5,413 nt of DNA, taken from Myxococcales bacterium (GTDB taxonomy: Bacteria > Myxococcota > Bradymonadia > UBA7976 > UBA1532). This document shows, piece after piece, positions 1 to 5,053 of the stretch; position 1 is the stretch's first letter, and each line of letters opens with the position of its first letter. A model generated the notes under the pieces. That model saw only the letters and a list, made by a program, of their open reading frames with translations. It did no database searches and had not been told where the DNA came from. The stretch lies in NCBI GenBank assembly GCA_020430675.1, contig JAGQJJ010000326.1, positions 1 through 5,413 on the forward strand, written 5' to 3'. Position numbers and translations under genes: made by a program.

Positions 1-83
1 TCGAAACCGCCCGCAAGTTCCTCGACTTCGCGCCCGCCACGCTCACGCCGGCGCTTCGCCCGCCCACCGCCTCACCGGGCTGA
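1..83 (+). CDS. 3' end of an upstream gene, unidentified
   Basis: Reading from position 3, an open frame enters the window and stops at the TGA at 81-83. The last residues are ETARKFLDFAPATLTPALRP followed by PTASPG. Almost every third codon position is G or C (about 23 of 26), which is what a real gene in this genome should show; the other two plus frames look like low-quality shadow translation. The Pro/Ala/Ser-rich tail looks like an ordinary disordered C-terminus. Too little is present to name a family. The next gene starts 83 nt downstream on the same strand, so co-transcription is possible but not shown. Confidence 0.5.
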   Translation, partial: ETARKFLDFAPATLTPALRPPTASPG

Positions 84-166
84 AGGGCCAAAAGTCGCTT
101 CGGTCACCAACCCTCCGTTACTCTTGATAGGGACACAACCGTAGGTGCCCGGGGGGTCGAGCGACC
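84..166 (+). promoter_or_regulatory. Leader region upstream of the Cys-rich lipoprotein gene
   Basis: This 83-nt gap is less GC-rich than its flanks, as expected for a promoter region. A TTGATA at 124-129 matches five of six bases of a -35 box, but no convincing -10 box lies 16-18 nt downstream, so no promoter is assigned. A run of six G at 151-156 lies 10 nt before the ATG and is the only candidate ribosome site; it is weak and rather far away. Confidence 0.25.
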
Positions 167-2602
167 ATGTTCATCCGCCGCCATGGCCGGCGCGTCGGCT
201 TCTTGCTGCTCATCTGGGCCGGCTGGGCCTGCGACAGCGGCGAGAAGCCCGATGAGCCCCCGCTGCCCGATGTGGGCCCAGACACCGAACCGCCCGACGA
301 GGGGCCGCCGCCCGATATGGGCTGCGGACCGGGCTACACGATGGCGCTCAGCGGGTGCGTCGACATCGACGAATGCCGTCAGGGCAACGGCGGCTGCCAC
401 CCCTCGGTGGTCTGCTTCAATACGCCCGGTGACCGCGTCTGCGGCGCCTGCCCCGCCGGCACCGAGGGCGACGGCGTGGGCCCGCGCGGCTGCCAGGCCG
501 CCTGCCCCGACGGCCAGCACGACGACGGCGACGGGCGCTGCGTGCCCGAGGGCACCTGCGGCCGGCGCTACGAGATTGACAGCGACGGCGACTGCGTGCC
601 CATCACCTGCCCCGACGGCGAACATGACGGCGGCGAAGGCGAGTGCCTGCCCGTGGGCCAATGCGCGCCCGGCTTCACGCTCGGCACGCGGGGGGCCTGC
701 GTCGGCTTCACCTGCCCCACCGACGATCCCGGCGAGCCCGACGACACCCCGGCCACGGCGCAGGCGGTGACCGCTGGCGCGGTCAAGCATGGCGTGCTCT
801 GCCCCGGCGACGCCGACCACTTCGCGTTCGAGGCCGAGCCGCCCTGCCCGGCCTTGCTCGCGATCGAAGGCACCGGCGTTCGCGTGGCCGCCTTCGGACC
901 CGCCGACATGATGATCAACCTGCCCCTGCCCGTCGGCGGCCGCATCGCGATGCCCATCGACCATGACGGCCGCTTCGTGGTCGCGCTCAGCGCCCCGGAC
1001 GAGACCGTCTACGCCTTCTCGGTGACGCTCGATGGCCACGACGGCGGCGGCGGCGAATGCGCACCCGACGGCGAGTGCAGCCTTGGCTACGCGATCGACG
1101 GCCGCGGCGCCTGCACCCTGTGCGCGCGCGGCTACCACGAGGCGGGCGACGGCACCTGCCGCCCCGAGGGCGAATGCGCCGCGACCCACCACGACGGCGG
1201 CGACGGATCTTGCGTGCCGCTCGGGCTGTGCACGGCGGGCCACCACAACGGCGGCGACGGTGACTGCCTGCCCGCCGGCCAGTGCAGCCCCGGCTTTCGC
1301 GACGGCGGCGGCGACGTCTGCACCGACGGCGACTGCCTCGCCGGCTACCACGAGGGCGGCGACGGCACCTGCCTGCCCGAAGGCGAGTGCGCCGACGGCC
1401 TGCGAAATGACGGCCGGGGCGACTGCACCGACGGCGACTGCGCCGCAGGCTACCAGGAGGGCGGCGACGGCACCTGCACCGGCCTGGGCACCTGCGCGCC
1501 GGGCTACCACGACGGCAACGGACTCGGCGAGGGCGCGCCCTGCCTGCCCGTCGGCGAATGCGAGCGCGGCCTGCATGACGGCGGCGATGGATCGTGCGTG
1601 CCGGTGCCCTTCTGCGCGCCCAACTACTTCGACCGCGGCGACGGCATCTGCGACACGCGCGACGCCGCCTGCGTCGGCGGCCGGGTGCGCGATACCGGCG
1701 GCCAGTGCATCTGCGCCGAGGGCACGATCGACGGCGGCGGCGGCGCCTGCGTGCTGCCCGGCCAATGCGCCGACGGCCACCAGGACAACGGCCGCGGCGT
1801 CTGCACGCCGCTCGGCCAATGCACCGGCAACCACCATTACACCCCGTGGGGCACCTGCCGCGCGTCGGTCTTCTGCGACGTGCCGCTGTTCGACGACGGC
1901 ATCGGCGGCTGCGCCGAGCAATGCGCGCCCGGCTTCCGCGCCGGCGGCGCGGACGCCTGCGTCGCGCCGCCGAATTGCGCGCAGGGTTTCCACGACGACG
2001 GCGCCGGCGCCTGCGTCGCCGCCGACCAGTGCGCCGACGGCTACCGCGAGACCGTCATCGGCGACTGCCTGGCCGACCTGGCCTGCGACGGCGACGACGG
2101 CGACGACGGCCTCGCCAACGCGCGCCCGCTGCCCATCGGCGGCCGTCTCGACGGCATCCTGTGCGGTGACGAGCGCGACGTCGCCCGCATCGACGTGCCC
2201 GCCGGCTGCACGGTGGTCGTCGACCTGATGCACGCCGCGTTCGAGGCGGACTTGGACCTGGAGCTGTTCGACGCCAACGGCGACGCCCTCACCGCCGCGC
2301 GCACGCCAACCGACTACGAGCGCATCATCGTGCCCGCCGAGGCCGCCGCCGCGACGTTCTACGTGGCCGTCGAGCGCTTCAACGGCGGCGACGCGCGCTA
2401 CGCACTGACCCTGCTGCGCGACGCCGCGCACTGCCCGGGCGCATGCGAAGCGCCCGAGCGCAGCGACGGCGCCGGGCAGTGCATCGCCGCCGATGCGTCC
2501 TGCGCGCAAGGGTTCCATGAAGACGGCGCGGGCCAGTGCGGGCCGCTGGACGCATGTGCGGACGGCATCGTGCTCGACGCCAACGGCGACTGCCGACCCT
2601 GA
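167..2602 (+). CDS. Cys-rich repeat lipoprotein with EGF-like motif and two PPC-type domains
   Basis: This is a predicted exported, lipid-anchored protein of 811 residues; its molecular role is unknown. The N-terminus has Arg-rich residues 4-9, a hydrophobic segment (11-21) and Cys22 as the probable lipidated residue. The lipobox is poor (Gly at -3, Trp at -2). Residues 23-50 are a disordered Asp/Glu/Pro linker. Residues 64-92 carry a calcium-binding EGF-like motif (D66-I-D-E-C70, then C83-F-N85 and G88). From about 113 to 640, and again 756-809, there are roughly 27 units of about 18 residues. The typical unit is Cys-x11-Cys-x5-Cys with a Gly-Gly-Asp-Gly core, as in GYHEGGDGTCLPEGEC. I count 69 cysteines, 8.5% of the protein, so many disulfides are expected, which fits an extracytoplasmic location. 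Two domains of about 100 residues interrupt the repeats, near 187-288 and 640-750. The first opens with a PPC-like EPDDTPATAQ motif followed by DADHFAF; the second has weaker similarity (DVARIDV, then a beta-rich stretch). PPC domains are usually seen C-terminal in secreted proteases, but no protease domain is present here. Adhesion or calcium binding at the cell surface is inferred, not shown. Confidence 0.9.
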   Translation: MFIRRHGRRVGFLLLIWAGWACDSGEKPDEPPLPDVGPDTEPPDEGPPPDMGCGPGYTMALSGCVDIDECRQGNGGCHPSVVCFNTPGDRVCGACPAGTEGDGVGPRGCQAACPDGQHDDGDGRCVPEGTCGRRYEIDSDGDCVPITCPDGEHDGGEGECLPVGQCAPGFTLGTRGACVGFTCPTDDPGEPDDTPATAQAVTAGAVKHGVLCPGDADHFAFEAEPPCPALLAIEGTGVRVAAFGPADMMINLPLPVGGRIAMPIDHDGRFVVALSAPDETVYAFSVTLDGHDGGGGECAPDGECSLGYAIDGRGACTLCARGYHEAGDGTCRPEGECAATHHDGGDGSCVPLGLCTAGHHNGGDGDCLPAGQCSPGFRDGGGDVCTDGDCLAGYHEGGDGTCLPEGECADGLRNDGRGDCTDGDCAAGYQEGGDGTCTGLGTCAPGYHDGNGLGEGAPCLPVGECERGLHDGGDGSCVPVPFCAPNYFDRGDGICDTRDAACVGGRVRDTGGQCICAEGTIDGGGGACVLPGQCADGHQDNGRGVCTPLGQCTGNHHYTPWGTCRASVFCDVPLFDDGIGGCAEQCAPGFRAGGADACVAPPNCAQGFHDDGAGACVAADQCADGYRETVIGDCLADLACDGDDGDDGLANARPLPIGGRLDGILCGDERDVARIDVPAGCTVVVDLMHAAFEADLDLELFDANGDALTAARTPTDYERIIVPAEAAAATFYVAVERFNGGDARYALTLLRDAAHCPGACEAPERSDGAGQCIAADASCAQGFHEDGAGQCGPLDACADGIVLDANGDCRP
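500..2090 (+). repeat. Coding 54-bp repeat array (18-residue Cys-rich units)
   Basis: The lipoprotein gene contains a degenerate tandem array with a typical period of 54 bp (18 codons), interrupted at about 725-1035 by the first PPC-like domain. The recurring DNA core is GGCGGCGACGG followed by a TGC codon. An example pair is 1130-1180 and 1343-1393, which differ at only about 6 of 51 positions. Most other units have diverged well beyond this. Such arrays can gain or lose units by recombination or slippage, so copy number may vary between strains and short-read assemblies may misjudge it. Confidence 0.8.
1319..1477 (+). repeat. 105-bp higher-order duplication inside the repeat array
   Basis: Positions 1319-1372 and 1424-1477 differ at about 4 of 54 bases and lie exactly 105 bp (35 codons) apart. 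Both begin with codons for Cys-Thr-Asp-Gly-Asp-Cys and run into a GY(H/Q)EGGDGTC unit. The duplicated module is one short five-residue linker unit (TDGDC) plus longer units, so this is a more recent event than the general 54-bp periodicity. The reading frame is kept. Confidence 0.75.
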
Positions 2603-2821
2603 CCGACCAACGGCGTCGCCGTGCCAGCCGCGCTCGACTGGCAGGGTGACCCGATGCAAGGCCTGCGACCGCAGCACACCGGGTCACCGTGTTGGCTTCG
2701 CCGACCTGATCGTCGTGAGTGCTCATGATGTGGCGGGTATGGGGCATCGCGTCCTCCGATGGCTGACGGCGATGACGGTCAGGACGCCCGATCCGCGCCA
2801 ATCGCGCCGCGCGACATGCGG
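2603..2821. other. Non-coding gap between convergent genes
   Basis: These 219 nt separate the stop of the lipoprotein gene from the stop of the convergent DUF697 gene. I see no credible gene in it: open frames that cross it have no supporting composition or ribosome site. It holds several short inverted repeats. ACGGCG and CGCCGT flank a single T at 2610-2622. TGCCAG and CTGGCA pair across 2622-2643. A longer-range dyad lies at 2645-2688. None is followed by a T-rich tract, so classical intrinsic terminators are not evident. Confidence 0.6.
2645..2688. terminator. Inverted repeat, possible bidirectional terminator
   Basis: GGTGACCCG (2645-2653) is exactly complementary to CGGGTCACC (2680-2688), with a 26-nt spacer that could itself form a small CTGC/GCAG hairpin around a GACC loop. 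It sits 43 nt past the lipoprotein stop codon, in a region where both convergent transcripts must end. There is no U-tract on either side, so it could instead be a protein-binding dyad, an mRNA 3' stabilising structure, or chance. Confidence 0.3.
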
Positions 2822-2832
2822 CTATGGCCGCA
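2817..2832 (-). terminator. Stop-codon hairpin at the end of the DUF697 gene
   Basis: TGCGGC (2817-2822) and GCCGCA (2827-2832) form a perfect six-base-pair stem around a four-base loop. The TAG stop codon of the DUF697 gene (2824-2822 on the minus strand) lies inside it. A second GCCGC at 2806-2810 could pair with the same GCGGC, so two mutually exclusive folds are possible. No U-tract follows, and the assignment as a terminator is tentative. Confidence 0.25.
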
Positions 2833-3295
2833 GCCCGCCAAGGTTTTCGCGCACCACCGTCTTGCCCTTCTCCAGCTCGCTGGCGTAGTGGGCGCGCACC
2901 TTCTCGGGGTCGAAGGTGAGGAAGGTGCCGCCCGACTCGAAGTGCTGCAAGAAGACCTGGCCCACCGCATAGGTCGAGGCGCCGCCGAGCAGGCCGCCGG
3001 TGATCGGGCTGACAAACTGCCCATAACCGGGCACCAGCTTGCCGAGCGAGGCGCCGAGCGAGATGGGCGCGCCGCCGCCGACCAGGGCGGAGATGAGCGA
3101 GCGGCTCAGGTCTTTCGAGAACGCAACCCCGTAGACCTTGGCCAGATGGTGGATGAGCTTGAGCTGTACGCCGAGCAGCAGCCCGGCGTCGATCAGCGGA
3201 AAAGGCAACAGGCCTGGCGCGATGCCGCCCAGGGCATAGCGCTTGATGAGACGGCGGGCCCGGGTCGCCTTCGGTTCATTGGCATCGGTCGACAT
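2822..3295 (-). CDS. DUF697 (YcjF-like) small membrane protein
   Basis: A 157-residue protein that I recognise as a DUF697-family member from its pattern rather than from a search. The marks are the YALGGIAPGLLPFPLIDAGL segment (20-39), VQLKLIHHLAKVYGV (43-57), a Gly-rich hydrophobic stretch (68-89), and GASTYAVGQVFLQHFESGG (105-123) followed by FDPEKVR. Hydrophobic segments near 21-45, 64-87 and 90-117 suggest membrane association without a signal peptide. The family's biochemical role is not established; some members are attached to or encoded near GTPases, but none is visible here. I chose the ATG at 3295 because GGGAG (3306-3302) lies six nt upstream. An in-frame TTG at 3313 overlaps the stop codon of the preceding gene and would add six residues, but has no such site. 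The gene starts 14 nt after the MACPF gene ends, so the two are very probably co-transcribed. Its partner role (membrane docking, insertion, protection) is inference. Confidence 0.85.
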   Translation of the reverse strand: MSTDANEPKATRARRLIKRYALGGIAPGLLPFPLIDAGLLLGVQLKLIHHLAKVYGVAFSKDLSRSLISALVGGGAPISLGASLGKLVPGYGQFVSPITGGLLGGASTYAVGQVFLQHFESGGTFLTFDPEKVRAHYASELEKGKTVVRENLGGLRP

Positions 3296-3301
3296 CACGC
3301 T

Positions 3302-3306
3302 CTCCC
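3302..3306 (-). promoter_or_regulatory. Ribosome site that decides the DUF697 start
   Basis: On the minus strand GGGAG reads at 3306-3302 with a six-nt spacer to the ATG at 3295-3293. It overlaps the codons that would follow an upstream TTG start, which argues for the ATG as the true start. Confidence 0.7.
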
Positions 3307-3309
3307 GCG

Positions 3310-4824
3310 TCAATCGAAGAACTTCCAGTCCTCAACGTACCGCCCGACCAGGTACTTCGGATAGCCGGGGTCGGCGCGGAAGTTGACCATGTCATAGCGC
3401 ACGTACTGGTCCTCGATGAAGAAGTAGACCTTGGCATTGCCCCAATAGATGGCGGCGTCGATGCGGTCGTAGTTGAGCCCCAGCCAGCGTTTGGCGACCG
3501 AGGCCGGGTAGCCCTCTTCGACGCGCCCAAGCTTCAGGCTGAAGCGCACGTATTGCTGGCCATAGAAGAGGTAGACCGAGTCGGGCCCCATGCTCAGCGC
3601 GGCGTCGATGCGCTCGAAAGGCACGCCGGGCCAGCCCTCGGCGATGGTCTTCGGGTAGCCGGGGTCGACCTTGCCGGTCGACACGTCGAAGCGCACGAAG
3701 CGGTGGCGGCGAAAGAAATACAGCTTGTTGCGCAGGTCCTCGCCGTCGGGCGAGACCATGCCTTTGCCGCCAAACGCCGCGTCAATGCGGGTGAACTCGG
3801 CGGCGGCGAGCGACGGCCACATCTCGGCCAACGGCCGCACCGCGCTGCTGCGATCTTCGTCGAGGTGGTAGGTGAAGAAGTCGTCGTCGCGCAGGAAGTA
3901 GATCTCGCGCTCCAGGTTGACCACCGCCGACACCGACGAGAAGGTATAGGCCTCCTTGTAGGCTTCCATCAGCGCCCTGGCCTTCTCGGCGTCGTCGATC
4001 AGCGTCCAGATGCCCTGCACCTCGATCTCGATGACCTGCGGGTTCTGCTTCACCGTCTCGAGCCAGGCATTGTACTTCGCTTCGTCGAGGCTGCTCAGCG
4101 CGGCCAGCGCCAGCTCGTCGCCGCCCTTGCCGAGCACCGTGCAACTTGAGTTCGACAGCAGCTTCTCGCGGCTCTGCTCGACGTTGGAGTTTGCGCTGCC
4201 GCCATAGCTCGACTTGAGGCCGGCCTGAATCTCGGCCTTGCTGACGCCCGACGACTTGCTGACGGTGAACGCCAGCGTCGCTTTGCCGCCGACCCAGGCC
4301 CGGCGTACGTAGTGGGTGCCGAAGCGGTCGAAGAACTTCTCGTAGGTGCGCCGGTGGGCATGGGAGAAGGGGGTGGGGATGTCGAGGTCGAAGTCGGCGG
4401 GCGAAAGCGACGTGGTATCGGGTAGATAGACCGTCCAGAGCGGCACGAACGAGCTGCGCACCGCGTAGTACGCCTCTTCTTCGCTGCGCAGCTGCGAGGT
4501 CTGGCTTGCGTTGACATCAACGCTGACCGGCCCGGTGCCCACGGTGAGGCTGGCGTCGACGCTCATGCGCTTCTCGAATCGGCCAAAGGACTCCTCGATG
4601 ATGATTTGATTGAGCGCCTGTTTGCCCGGCATGGGCGGGCTGTCGTTCACCGCGTAGCCGGCCGGCACGCCCCAGTCGCAGTTCGTCTCGCGCGAGGCGT
4701 AGACGCGATAATCCGCCCGCGGAAACAGCACTTTGCGCAACGAATAGGCCTGGCGCGGCCGCAGATAGACCCCGCGGCCCACCACCTCGAGCCCGATGAT
4801 CGGCGGCAGCTCTTCCGGCTTCAT
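3310..4824 (-). CDS. MACPF/perforin-domain protein with C-terminal hemopexin propeller
   Basis: A 504-residue predicted pore-forming protein. The MACPF domain spans about residues 10-297. It contains the family signature FGTHYVRRAWVGG at 168-180, with the conserved Gly-Thr-His-Tyr and the Gly-Gly hinge. It is flanked by two stretches, roughly 85-125 and 183-230, rich in Ser/Thr/Val/Gly as expected of the segments that unfold into membrane hairpins. Residues 298-504 are four hemopexin-type repeats making one four-bladed propeller. RIDAAF, RIDAAL and RIDAAI occur at 346, 405 and 454, and blades 2-4 show the pattern (V/L)YFF...(Y/F)VRF/VRY. In known families MACPF domains oligomerise into large membrane pores and accessory C-terminal domains choose the target; here the propeller would be the binding module, which is inference. 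No signal peptide is seen and there are only two cysteines (49, 228), both in the MACPF part. Start: ATG at 4824 with GGGAGG six nt upstream. The DUF697 gene follows after 14 nt. Confidence 0.93.
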   Translation of the reverse strand: MKPEELPPIIGLEVVGRGVYLRPRQAYSLRKVLFPRADYRVYASRETNCDWGVPAGYAVNDSPPMPGKQALNQIIIEESFGRFEKRMSVDASLTVGTGPVSVDVNASQTSQLRSEEEAYYAVRSSFVPLWTVYLPDTTSLSPADFDLDIPTPFSHAHRRTYEKFFDRFGTHYVRRAWVGGKATLAFTVSKSSGVSKAEIQAGLKSSYGGSANSNVEQSREKLLSNSSCTVLGKGGDELALAALSSLDEAKYNAWLETVKQNPQVIEIEVQGIWTLIDDAEKARALMEAYKEAYTFSSVSAVVNLEREIYFLRDDDFFTYHLDEDRSSAVRPLAEMWPSLAAAEFTRIDAAFGGKGMVSPDGEDLRNKLYFFRRHRFVRFDVSTGKVDPGYPKTIAEGWPGVPFERIDAALSMGPDSVYLFYGQQYVRFSLKLGRVEEGYPASVAKRWLGLNYDRIDAAIYWGNAKVYFFIEDQYVRYDMVNFRADPGYPKYLVGRYVEDWKFFD

Positions 4825-4830
4825 GGCGTC

Positions 4831-4836
4831 CCTCCC
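4831..4836 (-). promoter_or_regulatory. Strong ribosome site of the MACPF gene
   Basis: GGGAGG at 4836-4831 on the minus strand lies six nt before the ATG at 4824-4822. It is the best Shine-Dalgarno match in the window and fixes the start, which in turn confirms that the protein has no N-terminal signal sequence. Confidence 0.8.
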
Positions 4837-4938
4837 AGAAAGCGGTCGACGGGAGAATATCGGGCCCGACGTCGAAGCGAAAGGCTCGCGGTCGCGCGGT
4901 ATACGATCACGCGGCGCCGCGGCGAGGCCATGTCATGC

Positions 4939-4989
4939 GATGGCACGATGTTCATGCCATCCGAGTGCCATCTGGCATGCCATGCCATC
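4939..4989. promoter_or_regulatory. Cluster of TGCCATC operator-like sites
   Basis: TGCCATC occurs at 4955-4961, 4966-4972 and 4983-4989, with a one-mismatch copy TGCCATG at 4978-4984 and an inverted copy GATGGCA at 4939-4945. The inverted copy and the first direct copy form a dyad with 7-bp arms and a 9-nt spacer. TGCCA and TGGCA form a second dyad at 4966-4977, and TGGCATGCCA (4973-4982) is a perfect palindrome. Starts at 4955, 4966 and 4978 are 11 and 12 bp apart, about one helical turn. The cluster lies 115 bp from the MACPF start and 65 bp from the lipoprotein start, a natural place for a regulator acting on both. The regulator is not identified. Confidence 0.5.
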
Positions 4990-5053
4990 GGTCGCCTCAC
5001 GCGCGACGTGTCGGTGGGTGGCGTTGTCAGGGGGGCTGGCCCATACTGCGGCC

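Larger units (their letters stand above)
4825..5053. other. Divergent intergenic region
   Basis: These 229 nt lie between the divergent MACPF gene and the second lipoprotein gene and must hold both promoters. I see no gene in it. It contains a perfect 12-bp palindrome CGCGGCGCCGCG (4910-4921), a 10-bp palindrome TCGGGCCCGA (4860-4869), and a TGCCATC site cluster at 4939-4989. On the minus strand TATACC (4903-4898) and TATTCT (4859-4854) resemble -10 boxes, but neither has a good -35 box at the right distance, so no promoter is called. Confidence 0.6.

Noticed and set aside
500..2090. The regular repeat array as a CRISPR
   Set aside because: The repeats are contiguous, in frame, coding for Cys-rich units and have no spacers.
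1032..2228. Plus-strand open frame of 398 codons in another frame within the lipoprotein gene
   Set aside because: It is an Ala/Thr/Pro-rich shadow of the 54-bp repeat and has no domain pattern.
104..2677. Very long minus-strand open frame (857 codons) opposite the Cys-rich lipoprotein gene
   Set aside because: It is low-complexity Ala/Val/Gly/Arg sequence with no signal or domain. It exists because the repetitive GC-rich plus-strand codons leave no stops on the other strand. The plus-strand frame has a signal sequence, ordered domains and regular cysteine spacing.
3296..3313. TTG start for the DUF697 gene overlapping the MACPF stop codon
   Set aside because: The ATG at 3295 has a well-placed GGGAG, and the six extra residues (MTRESV) add nothing typical of the family. 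Coupled translation from the TTG cannot be fully excluded.
2759..3364. Plus-strand open frame of 201 codons opposite the DUF697 gene
   Set aside because: It overlaps a clear DUF697 gene on the other strand, lacks a ribosome site and matches no family I recognise.
3553..4149. Plus-strand open frame of 198 codons opposite the MACPF-hemopexin gene
   Set aside because: It is the antisense shadow of conserved hemopexin and MACPF coding sequence.
5024..5047. TTGTCA and CATACT as a sigma-70-type promoter
   Set aside because: The boxes are 12 nt apart rather than 16-18, and the predicted start site would fall on the ATG.
5036..5049. Sigma-54-like element (CTGGCCCATACTGC) before the second lipoprotein gene
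   Set aside because: The GG and GC are 8 nt apart instead of 10, and the element ends only a few bases before the ATG.
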